A stretch of 64,000 nucleotides of DNA from Oscillospiraceae bacterium (GTDB taxonomy: Bacteria > Bacillota > Clostridia > Oscillospirales > Oscillospiraceae): contig CAJTFN010000005.1 in NCBI GenBank assembly GCA_910575815.1, positions 142,023-206,022 on the forward strand. Direction: 5' to 3'. Under the pieces are notes generated by a model. It did no database searches. It was not told where the DNA came from and saw nothing but the letters and a program-made list of their open reading frames with translations. The position numbers and the translations under genes were made by a program. Below are positions 8,693 to 16,658 of the stretch, piece by piece. Positions within the stretch are counted from its first letter, which is position 1. Each line of letters opens with the position of its first letter.

Positions 8693-11320
8693 TCAGCCCT
8701 CTTTAATCGCCGCCTGGGCCGCCGCTAGCCGGGCAATGGGCACCCGGAAGGGAGAGCAGGACACATAATCCAGGCCGATCTTGTGGCAGAACTCCACGCT
8801 GGAGGGATCGCCGCCGTGTTCGCCGCAGATACCCAGGTGCAGGCCGGGGTTCGTGCTCCGGCCCCAGCGGGCGGCGTTGGAAATCAGGCGGCCCACGCCG
8901 TGCTGGTCCAGCTTGGCGAAGGGGTCGTTCTCATAAATCTTCTTGTCGTAATAGGCGTCCAGGAACTTCCCGGCGTCGTCCCGGCTGAAGCCGAAGACCA
9001 GCTGGGTCAGGTCGTTGGAGCCGAAGGAGAAGAAGTCGGAGGTGGGGGCGATGTCGTCAGCGCACATGGCGGCGCGGGGAATCTCGATCATGTTGCCAAC
9101 CTTATATTTCAGATCAGAGCCGGCCTCTTTAATCAGCGCGTCGGCCACGCTGGTAACGATGCTCTTCACATAGGCGAACTCCTTCAGCTCGCCCACCAGG
9201 GGAATCATGATCTCAGGCACCATATCCCACTCGGGATGCCGGGCCTTCACGGCCAGGGCAGCCTTGATGACGGCTCTGGTCTGCATCCGGGCAATCTCGG
9301 GGAAGGTGACGCTCAGGCGGCAGCCCCGGTGACCCATCATGGGATTGAACTCGTGGAGACCGGCGATGATGGCCTTGATCTCCTCCACCGTCTTGCCCAT
9401 ATCCTCCGCCAGCTTGGCGATGTCGGCCTCCTCCGTGGGGACGAACTCGTGCAGCGGGGGATCCAGGAAGCGGATGGTAACCGGCAGACCCTCCATGGCC
9501 TCGTAGATGCCCTCGAAGTCGCTCTGCTGCATGGGCTCCAGCTTGGCCAGGGCCCGCTCCCGCTGCTCCACGGTGTCGGAGCAGATCATCTCCCGGATGG
9601 CGGGGATGCGGTCCTCGTTGAAGAACATGTGCTCCGTGCGGCACAGGCCAATGCCCTGGGCGCCGAACTTCCGGGCCTGGGCGGCGTCGTGGGGAGTGTC
9701 GGCGTTGGTGCGGACCTGGAGGCGGCGATACTTGTCCGCCCAGCCCATAACCCGGCCAAACTCACCGCCGATGGCGGCGTCCACCGTGGGAATGGCGCCA
9801 TCGTAAATCTTGCCGGTGGAGCCGTCCAGGCTCAGCCAGTCGCCCTCGTGATAGGTCTTGCCGGACAGCTCGAACTTCTTGTTCTCCTCGTCCATCTTGA
9901 TGTCGCCGCAGCCGGAGACGCAGCACTTGCCCATGCCGCGGGCCACCACGGCGGCGTGAGAGGTCATGCCGCCCCGAACGGTCAGGATGCCCTGAGCAGC
10001 CTTCATGCCCTCGATGTCCTCGGGAGAGGTCTCCAGGCGGACCAAAACCACCTTCTCGCCCCGGCTGGCCCACTCCTTGGCCTCCTCGGCGGTGAAGACG
10101 ATCTTGCCGCAGGCGGCTCCCGGAGAGGCGCCCAGGGCGTGGCCCGCCACAGGGGCGGTTTTCAGAACCTCGCCGTCAAACTGGGGATGGAGCAGGGTAT
10201 CCAGGGACCGGGGCTCGATCATGGCCACGGCCTGCTTCTCGGTGATCTGACCCTCGTCCACCAGGTCGCAGGCAATCTTGAGGGCGGCGGCGGGGGTGCG
10301 CTTGCCGTTGCGGGTCTGGAGCATGTACAGCTTGCCCGCCTCCACGGTGAACTCCATGTCCTGCATATCCCGGTAGTGATCCTCCAGGATTTTGCAGACA
10401 CGCTCAAACTGGCCGAAGGCCTCGGGGAACTTGTCGGCCATCTCCTGAATGGGCATGGGGGTCCGGACACCGGCCACCACGTCCTCGCCCTGGGCGTTGG
10501 TCAAGAACTCGCCGAAGAGCTTCTTCTCGCCGGTGGCGGGGTTACGGGTGAAAGCCACGCCGGTGCCGCAGTCGTCGCCCATGTTGCCGAAGGCCATGGA
10601 CTGGACGTTGACGGCGGTGCCCCAGGAATAGGGGATGTCGTTGTCCCGGCGATAGACGTTGGCGCGGGGATTGTCCCAAGAGCGGAAGACGGCCTTGATG
10701 GCCCCCATCAGCTGCTCCTTGGGGTCGGAGGGGAAGTCCACGCCCAGCTTGTTCTTATACTCGGCCTTGAACTGGGAGGCCAGCTCCTTCAGGTCCTCGG
10801 CGGTGAGCTCCACGTCCTGGGTGACGCCCTTTTTCTCCTTCATCTCGTCGATGAGCTGTTCGAAATACTTTTTGCCCACTTCCATGACGACGTCGGAGTA
10901 CATCTGGATAAAGCGGCGATAGCAGTCCCAAGCCCAGCGGGGGTTTCCGGACTTGCGGATGAGCACCTCCACCACGTCCTCGTTGAGGCCCAGGTTCAAG
11001 ATGGTGTCCATCATGCCCGGCATGGAGGCCCGGGCGCCGGAGCGGACGGAGACCAGCAGGGGATTCTCCAGATCGCCGAACTTTTTGCCGGTGATTTCCT
11101 CCATCTTGGTAATATACTCCATGATTTCGGCCATAATGCCGTCGTTGATCTTCTGGCCATCCTCGTAATACTGGGTGCAGGCCTCGGTGGTGATGGTAAA
11201 GCCCTGGGGGACCGGCAGGCCGATGTTGGTCATCTCGGCCAGGTTCGCGCCCTTGCCGCCCAGCAGTTCCCGCATGTTGGCGTTGCCCTCGGTGAATAGG
11301 TAGCAGTATTTCTTGCTCAT
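8693..11320 (-). CDS. ppdK: Pyruvate, phosphate dikinase
   Basis: 875 aa, the normal PPDK length. It interconverts pyruvate, ATP and phosphate with phosphoenolpyruvate, AMP and pyrophosphate in the cytosol, serving glycolysis or gluconeogenesis in anaerobes. The N-terminal ATP-grasp domain begins with GGKGANLAEM; the phosphohistidine motif GMTSHAAVVARGMGK lies near residue 450; the C-terminal PEP/pyruvate barrel ends with the CGEHGGDP and SCSPFRVPIARLA motifs. Start chosen at ATG 11320 (MSKKYCYLF) because a GGAGG lies 7-12 bp upstream. A longer frame to 11461 runs into the promoter. A consensus promoter precedes it. Its 3' end is the probable attachment site of the neighbouring Tn7-like element. 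Confidence 0.97.
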   Translation of the reverse strand: MSKKYCYLFTEGNANMRELLGGKGANLAEMTNIGLPVPQGFTITTEACTQYYEDGQKINDGIMAEIMEYITKMEEITGKKFGDLENPLLVSVRSGARASMPGMMDTILNLGLNEDVVEVLIRKSGNPRWAWDCYRRFIQMYSDVVMEVGKKYFEQLIDEMKEKKGVTQDVELTAEDLKELASQFKAEYKNKLGVDFPSDPKEQLMGAIKAVFRSWDNPRANVYRRDNDIPYSWGTAVNVQSMAFGNMGDDCGTGVAFTRNPATGEKKLFGEFLTNAQGEDVVAGVRTPMPIQEMADKFPEAFGQFERVCKILEDHYRDMQDMEFTVEAGKLYMLQTRNGKRTPAAALKIACDLVDEGQITEKQAVAMIEPRSLDTLLHPQFDGEVLKTAPVAGHALGASPGAACGKIVFTAEEAKEWASRGEKVVLVRLETSPEDIEGMKAAQGILTVRGGMTSHAAVVARGMGKCCVSGCGDIKMDEENKKFELSGKTYHEGDWLSLDGSTGKIYDGAIPTVDAAIGGEFGRVMGWADKYRRLQVRTNADTPHDAAQARKFGAQGIGLCRTEHMFFNEDRIPAIREMICSDTVEQRERALAKLEPMQQSDFEGIYEAMEGLPVTIRFLDPPLHEFVPTEEADIAKLAEDMGKTVEEIKAIIAGLHEFNPMMGHRGCRLSVTFPEIARMQTRAVIKAALAVKARHPEWDMVPEIMIPLVGELKEFAYVKSIVTSVADALIKEAGSDLKYKVGNMIEIPRAAMCADDIAPTSDFFSFGSNDLTQLVFGFSRDDAGKFLDAYYDKKIYENDPFAKLDQHGVGRLISNAARWGRSTNPGLHLGICGEHGGDPSSVEFCHKIGLDYVSCSPFRVPIARLAAAQAAIKEG

Positions 11321-11401
11321 TTTCATTCCTCCGTTTTTTTGCGCTTGCTGGGCGGCGTTTTCTGCCGTCCGCTTGGCAAACGTTTGCCTAAATGCTTTAC
11401 C

Positions 11402-11430
11402 ATTATAATCGTTCGTTTTCTGGAAAGCAA
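11402..11430 (-). promoter_or_regulatory. Sigma-A promoter of ppdK
   Basis: On the minus strand TTGCTT (11430-11425) and TATAAT (11407-11402) are separated by 17 bp. Transcription would start near 11395, leaving a leader of about 75 nt before the ppdK start. Confidence 0.75.
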
Positions 11431-11525
11431 TCCATAAATAGCATAATAAATGGATGGTCATTTAAAACAATCTGCCCAAAATCGTTAATTTCAGCCATGA
11501 AGATGGCTGGTTTCTTGCACCCCCC

Positions 11526-11553
11526 ATTCTCTCTTTTTGCGAAAAGAGAGAAT
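11526..11553. repeat. Perfect 12-bp-stem palindrome upstream of ppdK
   Basis: ATTCTCTCTTTT and AAAAGAGAGAAT enclose a TGCG loop. There is no T-run after it on either strand. It lies about 100 bp upstream of the ppdK promoter in a 590-bp gene-free stretch (11321-11913), whose other notable feature is a tandem 14-bp repeat. Confidence 0.6.
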
Positions 11554-11730
11554 GCGCCGTGCACGGTGGAAGAGAGAAAAACGATGGGGCGCGCCGAATG
11601 ACTGGCGGAAGTCAGGAATGATCTGCCCGCGGCGTGGTGCAACGGGAGCTGGTGCTTGTCGACCTGGCGTATTTCTCTTTCCGCTGTCGCTGGCCTGGTG
11701 GGTGAATCGGCTTGGATTCCTTTTTCTTCA

Positions 11731-11786
11731 TCGGCTTTTCTATATCTGCTTTTCTATATCTGCTTTTCTACATCTGCTTTTCTATC
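11731..11786. repeat. Four tandem 14-bp repeats
   Basis: Four head-to-tail copies of a unit close to TCTGCTTTTCTATA occupy 11731-11786. The two middle units differ by one base and the outer ones by one or two. Copy number could vary by slippage. No gene is evident around it. Confidence 0.85.
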
Positions 11787-11913
11787 GGTAGAACACCCGT
11801 AGGGGCCGCCGCCCTGGCTCCCGCAACTGCCATGTTACCTATAGCCGATTTTTCGGAGCCTCCAGACTACCGATAACCCGTCCCCTCGTCCTTCGTCTGT
11901 CCTTCGTCTGTCC

Positions 11914-12450
11914 CTAAACAACCAAAACCACCAATCCCAAAAGGGCCAGCGCTCCCCCGCAAACGCGGTTTACTACCAAGGCTGCCTCTGAGGGCTCCGC
12001 GTCCTTAAACCGCCATCCGTAGGACAACGCCCAGGCCGCCCTGGGCCAGACGGCCCCGAACAGCCCAAGAAGGATTATAAAGAAACCTACGCCGGCATTG
12101 CCGCTCCGCGCTCTTGGCGCTTTCTCCAGGAGCACCTCCCGGAGGGTGTCCCCTTTCGCGTAGGCGGATTCGTAATACCCCTCGCTCCAGCCGCCATAGC
12201 CTATGCCGGTCCCGTTTTGCTCCCACCAATAGGTGGATTCGTTGGGATACTCGATGGTAACCTCGTAGGCGCGGGAATCCCCGGAAAACTCAAATCCATA
12301 GGTATACTGCCCATCCGAGATGGTCCCCGCCTCCCTGTCCACCGTATAGTCCTTTCCATCCCTTGTCACGGTATAGACGGACTGCGCGGAACAGGCGCAC
12401 AGTGCCAATGCCAGACAAACCGACAGGCACAGCAGGAAGCCTCGTCTCAT
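11914..12450 (-). CDS. DUF6199-type lipoprotein of unknown function
   Basis: 178 aa. A signal peptide ends in the lipobox LCAC (Cys about residue 19), so the protein should be lipidated and exported. Residues 25-110 form a small extracytoplasmic domain rich in Tyr, Ser and Gly. The C-terminal 60 residues (FFIILLGLFGAVWP, then ALALLGLVVLVV) form two membrane segments with the WPxAAWxLxxGWRFKDAEPSE pattern I associate with DUF6199. That domain has no settled role. It stands alone between ppdK and the divergent pantothenate-kinase-like gene. A GGAGGGAAG precedes the ATG. Confidence 0.75.
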   Translation of the reverse strand: MRRGFLLCLSVCLALALCACSAQSVYTVTRDGKDYTVDREAGTISDGQYTYGFEFSGDSRAYEVTIEYPNESTYWWEQNGTGIGYGGWSEGYYESAYAKGDTLREVLLEKAPRARSGNAGVGFFIILLGLFGAVWPRAAWALSYGWRFKDAEPSEAALVVNRVCGGALALLGLVVLVV

Positions 12451-12632
12451 TCGCCCTTCCCTCCTATCCGGAACTTTCTTCTAGTATACACGTCCGTCCC
12501 CCTCCTGGCAAGTCCCGGCGGCGGAAAAAACCGCGCCCTTCTGTTGACTTTTTCCCGCCTATGGCCCATAATAACAGAGAGAAACCGTCTGTTTCATTCA
12601 GAAAATGGACAGGCGTCGCAGGAGGACGCGCT

Positions 12633-13475
12633 ATGAAAACCATTCTCGGCATCGACATCGGCGGCACCACCACGAAAATCGTGGGCCTTGACCGCACCGG
12701 AACCCTTCTCTCCACGCTTCGTGTTCAGGCGGAGGACCCTCTGACCAGCCTTTACGGCGCCTTTGGCAGCTATCTTTCCAGCAACCATCTCACCCTCTCC
12801 GACGTGGATCGGGTGGTTCTTACCGGCGTGGGAGCCTCCTATGTGGAGGGGGACATCTTCGGTCTTTCCACCTGCGCGGTGGACGAGTTTTCCGCCAGCG
12901 GCACCGGGGCTCTGGCCATGTCGGGCCAATCCAAGGCCGTGGTGGCCACCATGGGCACCGGCACCGCCTTCCTCTGGGCGGAACGGGGCAAGGGCGTCCG
13001 GCACCTCTGCGGCAGCGGCATCGGCGGCGGCACCCTGGGGGGCCTGTGCCGGAAGCTGGTGGACATGGAGCGCTTCGGGCAGATTAAAAAACTGGCGGAG
13101 CAGGGGGACCTGGGAAAGGTGGACCTGATGATCCGGGACATCACGCCGGACCCCGCCGCCACCTTGGACCCCACCCTTACCGCCGCGAACTTCGGCAATC
13201 TGGCGGAGGACGCCACCCCCGCCGATCTGGCCGCCGGGGCGGTGAATCTGGTGCTCCAGGCCATCGGCACCATGACGGTGCTGGCCTGCCAGTGCTGCGG
13301 CGCGGACACGGTGGTCCTCACCGGCTCCGTCACCACCCTGTCCCAGGCCAAGCCCAATTTTGAGAACTTTCAGCGGCTCTACGGCATCCGCTATATCATC
13401 CCGGAGCGGGCTACCTTCGCGACGGCCATCGGCGCGGGGCTATACAGCCTGGAGCAGAAAGAGGCGGGCCGATGA
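12633..13475 (+). CDS. coaW: Type II pantothenate kinase-like protein
   Basis: 280 aa, ASKHA fold. The N-terminal phosphate-binding loop GIDIGGTTTKIVGL, the adenosine motif ATMGTGTAF near residue 110 and GSGIGGGTLGGL near 130 match type II pantothenate kinases (about 270 aa). These phosphorylate pantothenate in the first step of coenzyme A synthesis and escape CoA feedback. The start is ATG 12633 with GGAGG 7 bp upstream; the longer open frame to 12363 is non-coding in character. The next gene overlaps by 4 nt (ATGA). It could also be a related N-acetylglucosamine/BadF-like kinase, but the PanK pattern fits better. Confidence 0.8.
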   Translation: MKTILGIDIGGTTTKIVGLDRTGTLLSTLRVQAEDPLTSLYGAFGSYLSSNHLTLSDVDRVVLTGVGASYVEGDIFGLSTCAVDEFSASGTGALAMSGQSKAVVATMGTGTAFLWAERGKGVRHLCGSGIGGGTLGGLCRKLVDMERFGQIKKLAEQGDLGKVDLMIRDITPDPAATLDPTLTAANFGNLAEDATPADLAAGAVNLVLQAIGTMTVLACQCCGADTVVLTGSVTTLSQAKPNFENFQRLYGIRYIIPERATFATAIGAGLYSLEQKEAGR

Positions 13476-13864
13476 ACCTGGAGTCCCTGCGCCTGGCGGA
13501 GGCCTTTTTCGCCCGGAAGCCGGAGGCGCTCCCCTCGGTACGGGCTTTTCTCCTGGGGGCTCTGGAGCGCTGGCCTGAGACGGAGATTGTCACCCAAAAA
13601 TCCCAGGTGGGACTGCGCGATCCCCGGCCCTACTGCGCCTTGACCGCGCCGGGAAAGCGCGTCAAGGGCAAGGCCACTCCCGGGGCGCTGTTGTCCCTCT
13701 TCCTGCCCCGGCCTCTGGAAACGGATGCCCTTATTTTGGCCGTGGAGGCCTATCCGGGCCGCTTCACCAACCATCTGGTCCTCCCGGAGGCTCCGGCGGA
13801 CTTTGACGAAGCCCTCTGGGCCTGGACTGCCGAGGCCCGCCGTTTCCGCTGCGGGAGAGATTGA
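13472..13864 (+). CDS. DUF5655-like small protein
   Basis: 130 aa. It overlaps the pantothenate kinase stop by ATGA, so the two are probably co-translated. The sequence has the YCALTAP...ALLSLFLPRP...RFTNHLVLPEA...DEALWAWTAEA layout of DUF5655-type domains, which are often fused to or neighbouring diverse enzymes; their function is unknown. No signal peptide or membrane segment. The assignment rests on overall pattern and is moderate. Confidence 0.6.
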   Translation: MNLESLRLAEAFFARKPEALPSVRAFLLGALERWPETEIVTQKSQVGLRDPRPYCALTAPGKRVKGKATPGALLSLFLPRPLETDALILAVEAYPGRFTNHLVLPEAPADFDEALWAWTAEARRFRCGRD

Positions 13865-13883
13865 TCCCCGCGCCGGATTTCCC

Positions 13884-14049
13884 TTAGAGCCTGTTTAAAA
13901 TCTCCAGGTATGCCGGATGGGCGGGGATTTTCCCGCCAGACAAGGAAATTTTGCGCGGGAATCCTGACGGATTTCAAGGAAAATTGACGCAGTATGGTGG
14001 GAAAAGACCTGTCCAGACGGCGTGCATGGAGATTTTAAACAGGCTCTTA
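13884..14049. mobile_element. 160-bp MITE with 20-bp inverted repeats and TTA duplication
   Basis: GAGCCTGTTTAAAATCTCCA (13887-13906) is repeated as a perfect inverted copy at 14027-14046. The 160-bp body has no reading frame. TTA flanks both sides (13884-13886 and 14047-14049), a 3-bp target duplication like the TNA of some IS5-family groups. It fills most of the 312-bp gap between two plus-strand genes. The parental IS is not in the window. Confidence 0.88.
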
Positions 14050-14176
14050 TATTAAAAACGCGATAAGACCTTCTCTCCCTCCAAGGAAAGCCTTGCAAAA
14101 AGACACGAAGCGGGGTAACATAGAGGCAGAACATCTCCGGGCAGACCGCCCGGCGTACAGACAGGAGAAAACGGGC

Positions 14177-15088
14177 ATGAAACTCTCTTTGGTAATCATG
14201 GCTGCCGGGCTGGGTTCCCGCTATGGCGGAAACAAGCAGATAGACGGCATCGGTCCCCACAACGAAATCTTGATGGAATATTCCATTCACGACGCACTCC
14301 GGGCTGGCTTCGGCAAGGTGGTCTTCATCATCAAGCCGGAGATGCGGGAGATGATGGAGTCCCTTTGCGGCTATCTGACCAGGAAAACCGCCCTGGACGG
14401 CAGTCCCGTGGAGGTGGAATACGCCTTACAGGACTTCTCCTCCCTCCCCGAATTTTACACCATTCCGGCGGACCGGACCCGGCCCTTTGGCACGGTCCAC
14501 GCCCTTCTCTGCGCCGAGCCGGCGGTGAAAGGACCTTGCTGCGTCATCAATGCCGACGATTTCTACGGGCCGAACGCCTATCGCAGCATGGCTCAGGAGC
14601 TCCGCCGTCTCCCGGAGGCGGGGCAGGCGGCGATGGTGGGCTATCTTCTGAAGAACACCGCCAGCCTCCACGGAACCGTCACCCGGGGAATCTGCGCCCT
14701 TCGGGACGGCTACCTGGGCGGCGTTCAGGAGACCCGGAAGATTCAGCTCTACGCCGATGGGACTCTCCGGGACCTGGAAAAGGACCAGCCCCTGGACCCC
14801 GACGCGGTGGTATCCATGAACTTCTGGGGCTTCATGCCCTCGATTTTCCCCGTCCTTCGGGAGCACTTTCACCACTTCCTTCGTCAGATCGGAGACGATC
14901 CCCGGGCCGAGTGCCTGCTGCCCGATCTGGTGGACCGCTACCTTCGGGAGGACAAGCTGCGGGTCTCCGTCCTCTCCTCCGCCGGGCAGTGGTTTGGCAT
15001 GACCTACCGGGAGGACCGGGCCACCGTGGCCCAGGCCCTTCGCCGCCTTCACGAGGAGGGAGCCTATCCGGCATCTTTGCGGGATTGA
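14177..15088 (+). CDS. Sugar-nucleotide-type nucleotidyltransferase
   Basis: 303 aa from ATG 14177, with AGGAG 10 bp upstream. The N-terminal GT-A signature VIMAAGLGSRYGG with a following Lys (GNKQID) and the metal-binding INADDFYG near residue 118 place it with NTP transferases that attach a nucleoside monophosphate to a sugar phosphate. The substrate cannot be read from sequence. The C-terminal third (WGFMPSIFPVLREHF...) is typical of a subfamily often annotated only as nucleotidyltransferase. It probably stands alone: a MITE lies before it and a promoter after it. Confidence 0.8.
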   Translation: MKLSLVIMAAGLGSRYGGNKQIDGIGPHNEILMEYSIHDALRAGFGKVVFIIKPEMREMMESLCGYLTRKTALDGSPVEVEYALQDFSSLPEFYTIPADRTRPFGTVHALLCAEPAVKGPCCVINADDFYGPNAYRSMAQELRRLPEAGQAAMVGYLLKNTASLHGTVTRGICALRDGYLGGVQETRKIQLYADGTLRDLEKDQPLDPDAVVSMNFWGFMPSIFPVLREHFHHFLRQIGDDPRAECLLPDLVDRYLREDKLRVSVLSSAGQWFGMTYREDRATVAQALRRLHEEGAYPASLRD

Positions 15089-15177
15089 GGCGGCATAGAA
15101 TGCCCGGCCGGCTCATAGAATTGGTTGGTCCTGGAAATTAAGATACCGTTTTGTCATCAAAATTTTAACAATTTGTT

Positions 15178-15207
15178 TCGACATTTTTCGACAATTTTCC
15201 GTATAAT
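15178..15207 (+). promoter_or_regulatory. Promoter of the SGNH hydrolase gene
   Basis: TCGACA (15178-15183) and TATAAT (15202-15207) are separated by 18 bp in an AT-rich stretch. The start site would be near 15214, giving a leader of about 190 nt. Confidence 0.7.
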
Positions 15208-15213
15208 ATAGGT

Positions 15214-15405
15214 AGCATCCTTGAACGCAAGGTCTCGGCCTTGGGAATGAGCCGCCCCGGAAGGGAACCGCCGGCGGCCCTGCATTCGCGTCACCGCGAA
15301 GGGCCCCGTCAAAAGGGCCCCGGGCGGGTGAACGCGAGGACTTTTGGAACGATGGATTGCCCGCCCCTTGGAGGCGGGATGACGATAGATGGGAAGGAAC
15401 CGGCT
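15214..15405 (+). promoter_or_regulatory. Long GC-rich structured 5' leader, candidate riboswitch or attenuator
   Basis: The leader holds several stems. GGGCGGG (15322-15328) can pair with CCCGCCC (15360-15366), but the same bases can instead pair with GGCGGG (15373-15378) just before the ribosome binding site, so two folds exclude each other. A further GGGCCC...GGGCCC stem lies near 15300-15320. I could not match it to a known riboswitch consensus, including c-di-AMP. Confidence 0.45.
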
Positions 15406-16278
15406 ATGGAAAAGAGAAGAAAAGGACGTTTACCAGCCCTTCTGGCGGCCATGGCGGCGGTGACGCTGCTGCTGGGCTCTTCCAGCGGCGCGGCCGTCAG
15501 CACCCCTCGGGAAGAAGTTGCCAAGCCCGCGCCGGTAAAACGGACGGCGGCGGCTCCCCGAAAAACAACGGACCCCCGGCTTCCCTCCGCTCCGGAAAAA
15601 GCTTCGTCGGAGGGAACGGGGACAGGAGAGCTCCCCTGCCCAATCCCGGAGACGGAGGCGGTGGAGGATACATACTTTGAGGGCGCCGTTTTTCTGGGTG
15701 ACTCCCGGACCGAGGGTCTCCTTCTGTACAGCGGCCTGAAAACCGGGCATTTTTACACCGCCGTTGGCGCAACGGTGGAGTCCGTGTTTTCCAAGGACGC
15801 CTGGAAAACCGAGGAGGGCACGAAAATTCCTCTTCTGGACGCGGTGGCGGCCCAGGAATCCTGCGATAAAATTTACGTCATGCTGGGCATCAACGAGCTG
15901 GGCTGGACGAAAACCGAGACCTTCCGCGACCAGTATACCAAGGTAATCGACCGCCTTCGGGAGGACCACCCCGACGCTAAGATTGTGCTCCAGTCCATTC
16001 CCCCGGTCAGCGCTAAGCAGGAGGCCAAGAAAACCTATGTGAACACCGCCCGGATCCAGGTCTACAACGAGGTCATTCAGACCCTGGCCCAGGAAAAGCA
16101 GTGCTATTTTCTGGACGTGGCGGCCTGTCTCACCGGGACCGACGGCCTTCTTCCGGAGAAACTGAACTTCGACGGCATCCACCTGAACCCCTCCGGCTGC
16201 AAAGCTTGGCTGAACTACCTCCGGACCCACAGCCTGGAGGACGAGGCCATTGCCGCCGCCCGGAAGAAGTCCTCCTGA
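15406..16278 (+). CDS. Exported SGNH/GDSL-family hydrolase
   Basis: 290 aa from ATG 15406, GGGAAGG 9 bp upstream. A signal peptide or N-terminal anchor (residues 7-30, LPALLAAMAAVTLLLGSSS) is followed by a Pro/Ser/Thr/Lys-rich linker (30-80) and an SGNH esterase domain: block I FLGDSRTEGL, the Gly/Asn block MLGINELGW and the catalytic block V DGIHLNPSG. Such enzymes remove acyl groups from sugars, peptidoglycan or lipids outside the cell. The substrate is unknown. The gene sits alone behind a long structured leader and is closed by a strong terminator. Confidence 0.88.
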   Translation: MEKRRKGRLPALLAAMAAVTLLLGSSSGAAVSTPREEVAKPAPVKRTAAAPRKTTDPRLPSAPEKASSEGTGTGELPCPIPETEAVEDTYFEGAVFLGDSRTEGLLLYSGLKTGHFYTAVGATVESVFSKDAWKTEEGTKIPLLDAVAAQESCDKIYVMLGINELGWTKTETFRDQYTKVIDRLREDHPDAKIVLQSIPPVSAKQEAKKTYVNTARIQVYNEVIQTLAQEKQCYFLDVAACLTGTDGLLPEKLNFDGIHLNPSGCKAWLNYLRTHSLEDEAIAAARKKSS

Positions 16279-16287
16279 ACCACGCAT

Positions 16288-16320
16288 AAAAAAGGCAGAG
16301 ACGAGCGTCTCTGCCTTTTT
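16288..16320. terminator. Bidirectional terminator after the SGNH hydrolase
   Basis: AAAAAGGCAGAGACG and CGTCTCTGCCTTTTT pair across a 2-nt loop with A- and T-runs on both sides. It serves the SGNH gene and the minus-strand genes to its right. Confidence 0.92.
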
Positions 16321-16324
16321 GTTT

Positions 16325-16658
16325 TCAGCTCATAGCCTCCAGCAGCTCCCGGGCGAAGGCCCAGACCCGGGCCTCCTTCTCCCCGTCCATAAAGACCCCG
16401 TCATAGCCCAGGCGCCGCTCTTCCCGGTTCCCCACGGAGGCCGGAGTGCTTGCAGTGGCGCCTCATACTCCCGGAAGAGGTCGCGGCCCTTCTCCGGGGG
16501 ATAGCCGCGGGTCATTAAGAGCGCCAGGGACTTTCCGCCCAGAGAGAGGGACCCTTTTCCTCGCCGTAGAACTTGTTCCTCCCTTAGACCAGCCGGTCCA
16601 GCAGGGCGGCTGTGTTCCCCCGCTTTCGGGGGCTGCCCATCAGAATCAGGGACTTCAT
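16325..16658 (-). pseudogene. Decayed flavodoxin-like NADPH-dependent FMN reductase
   Basis: The first 24 codons (MKSLILMGSPRKRGNTAALL) are the FMN-binding start of a WrbA/FMN-reductase protein and overlap the previous gene's stop by ATGA. They run into a TAA. Further pieces in other frames (GEEKGSLSLGGKSLALLMTR, and a C-terminal FMDGEKEARVWAFARELLEA ending at 16325) follow. Only about 330 bp of an expected 550-600 bp remain, so internal deletion and frameshifts destroyed it. When intact it would have been the last gene of the 2-hydroxyacyl-CoA dehydratase operon. Confidence 0.82.

Noticed and set aside
8783..11299. Plus-strand open frame of 838 codons over ppdK
   Set aside because: Antisense shadow of a well-conserved gene with low-complexity composition.
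11403..11642. 79-aa minus-strand frame upstream of ppdK
   Set aside because: It overlaps the ppdK promoter, has no ribosome binding site and no recognisable domain.
15214..15405. Assignment as c-di-AMP (ydaO) or c-di-GMP riboswitch
   Set aside because: Parts look similar (GGAAGGGAACCGC, GGGTGAA), but the hallmark CAGCTAAC segment is missing, so no family was claimed.
16330..16620. Short frames on both strands after the SGNH hydrolase as real genes
   Set aside because: They are pieces of one decayed flavin reductase in different frames.
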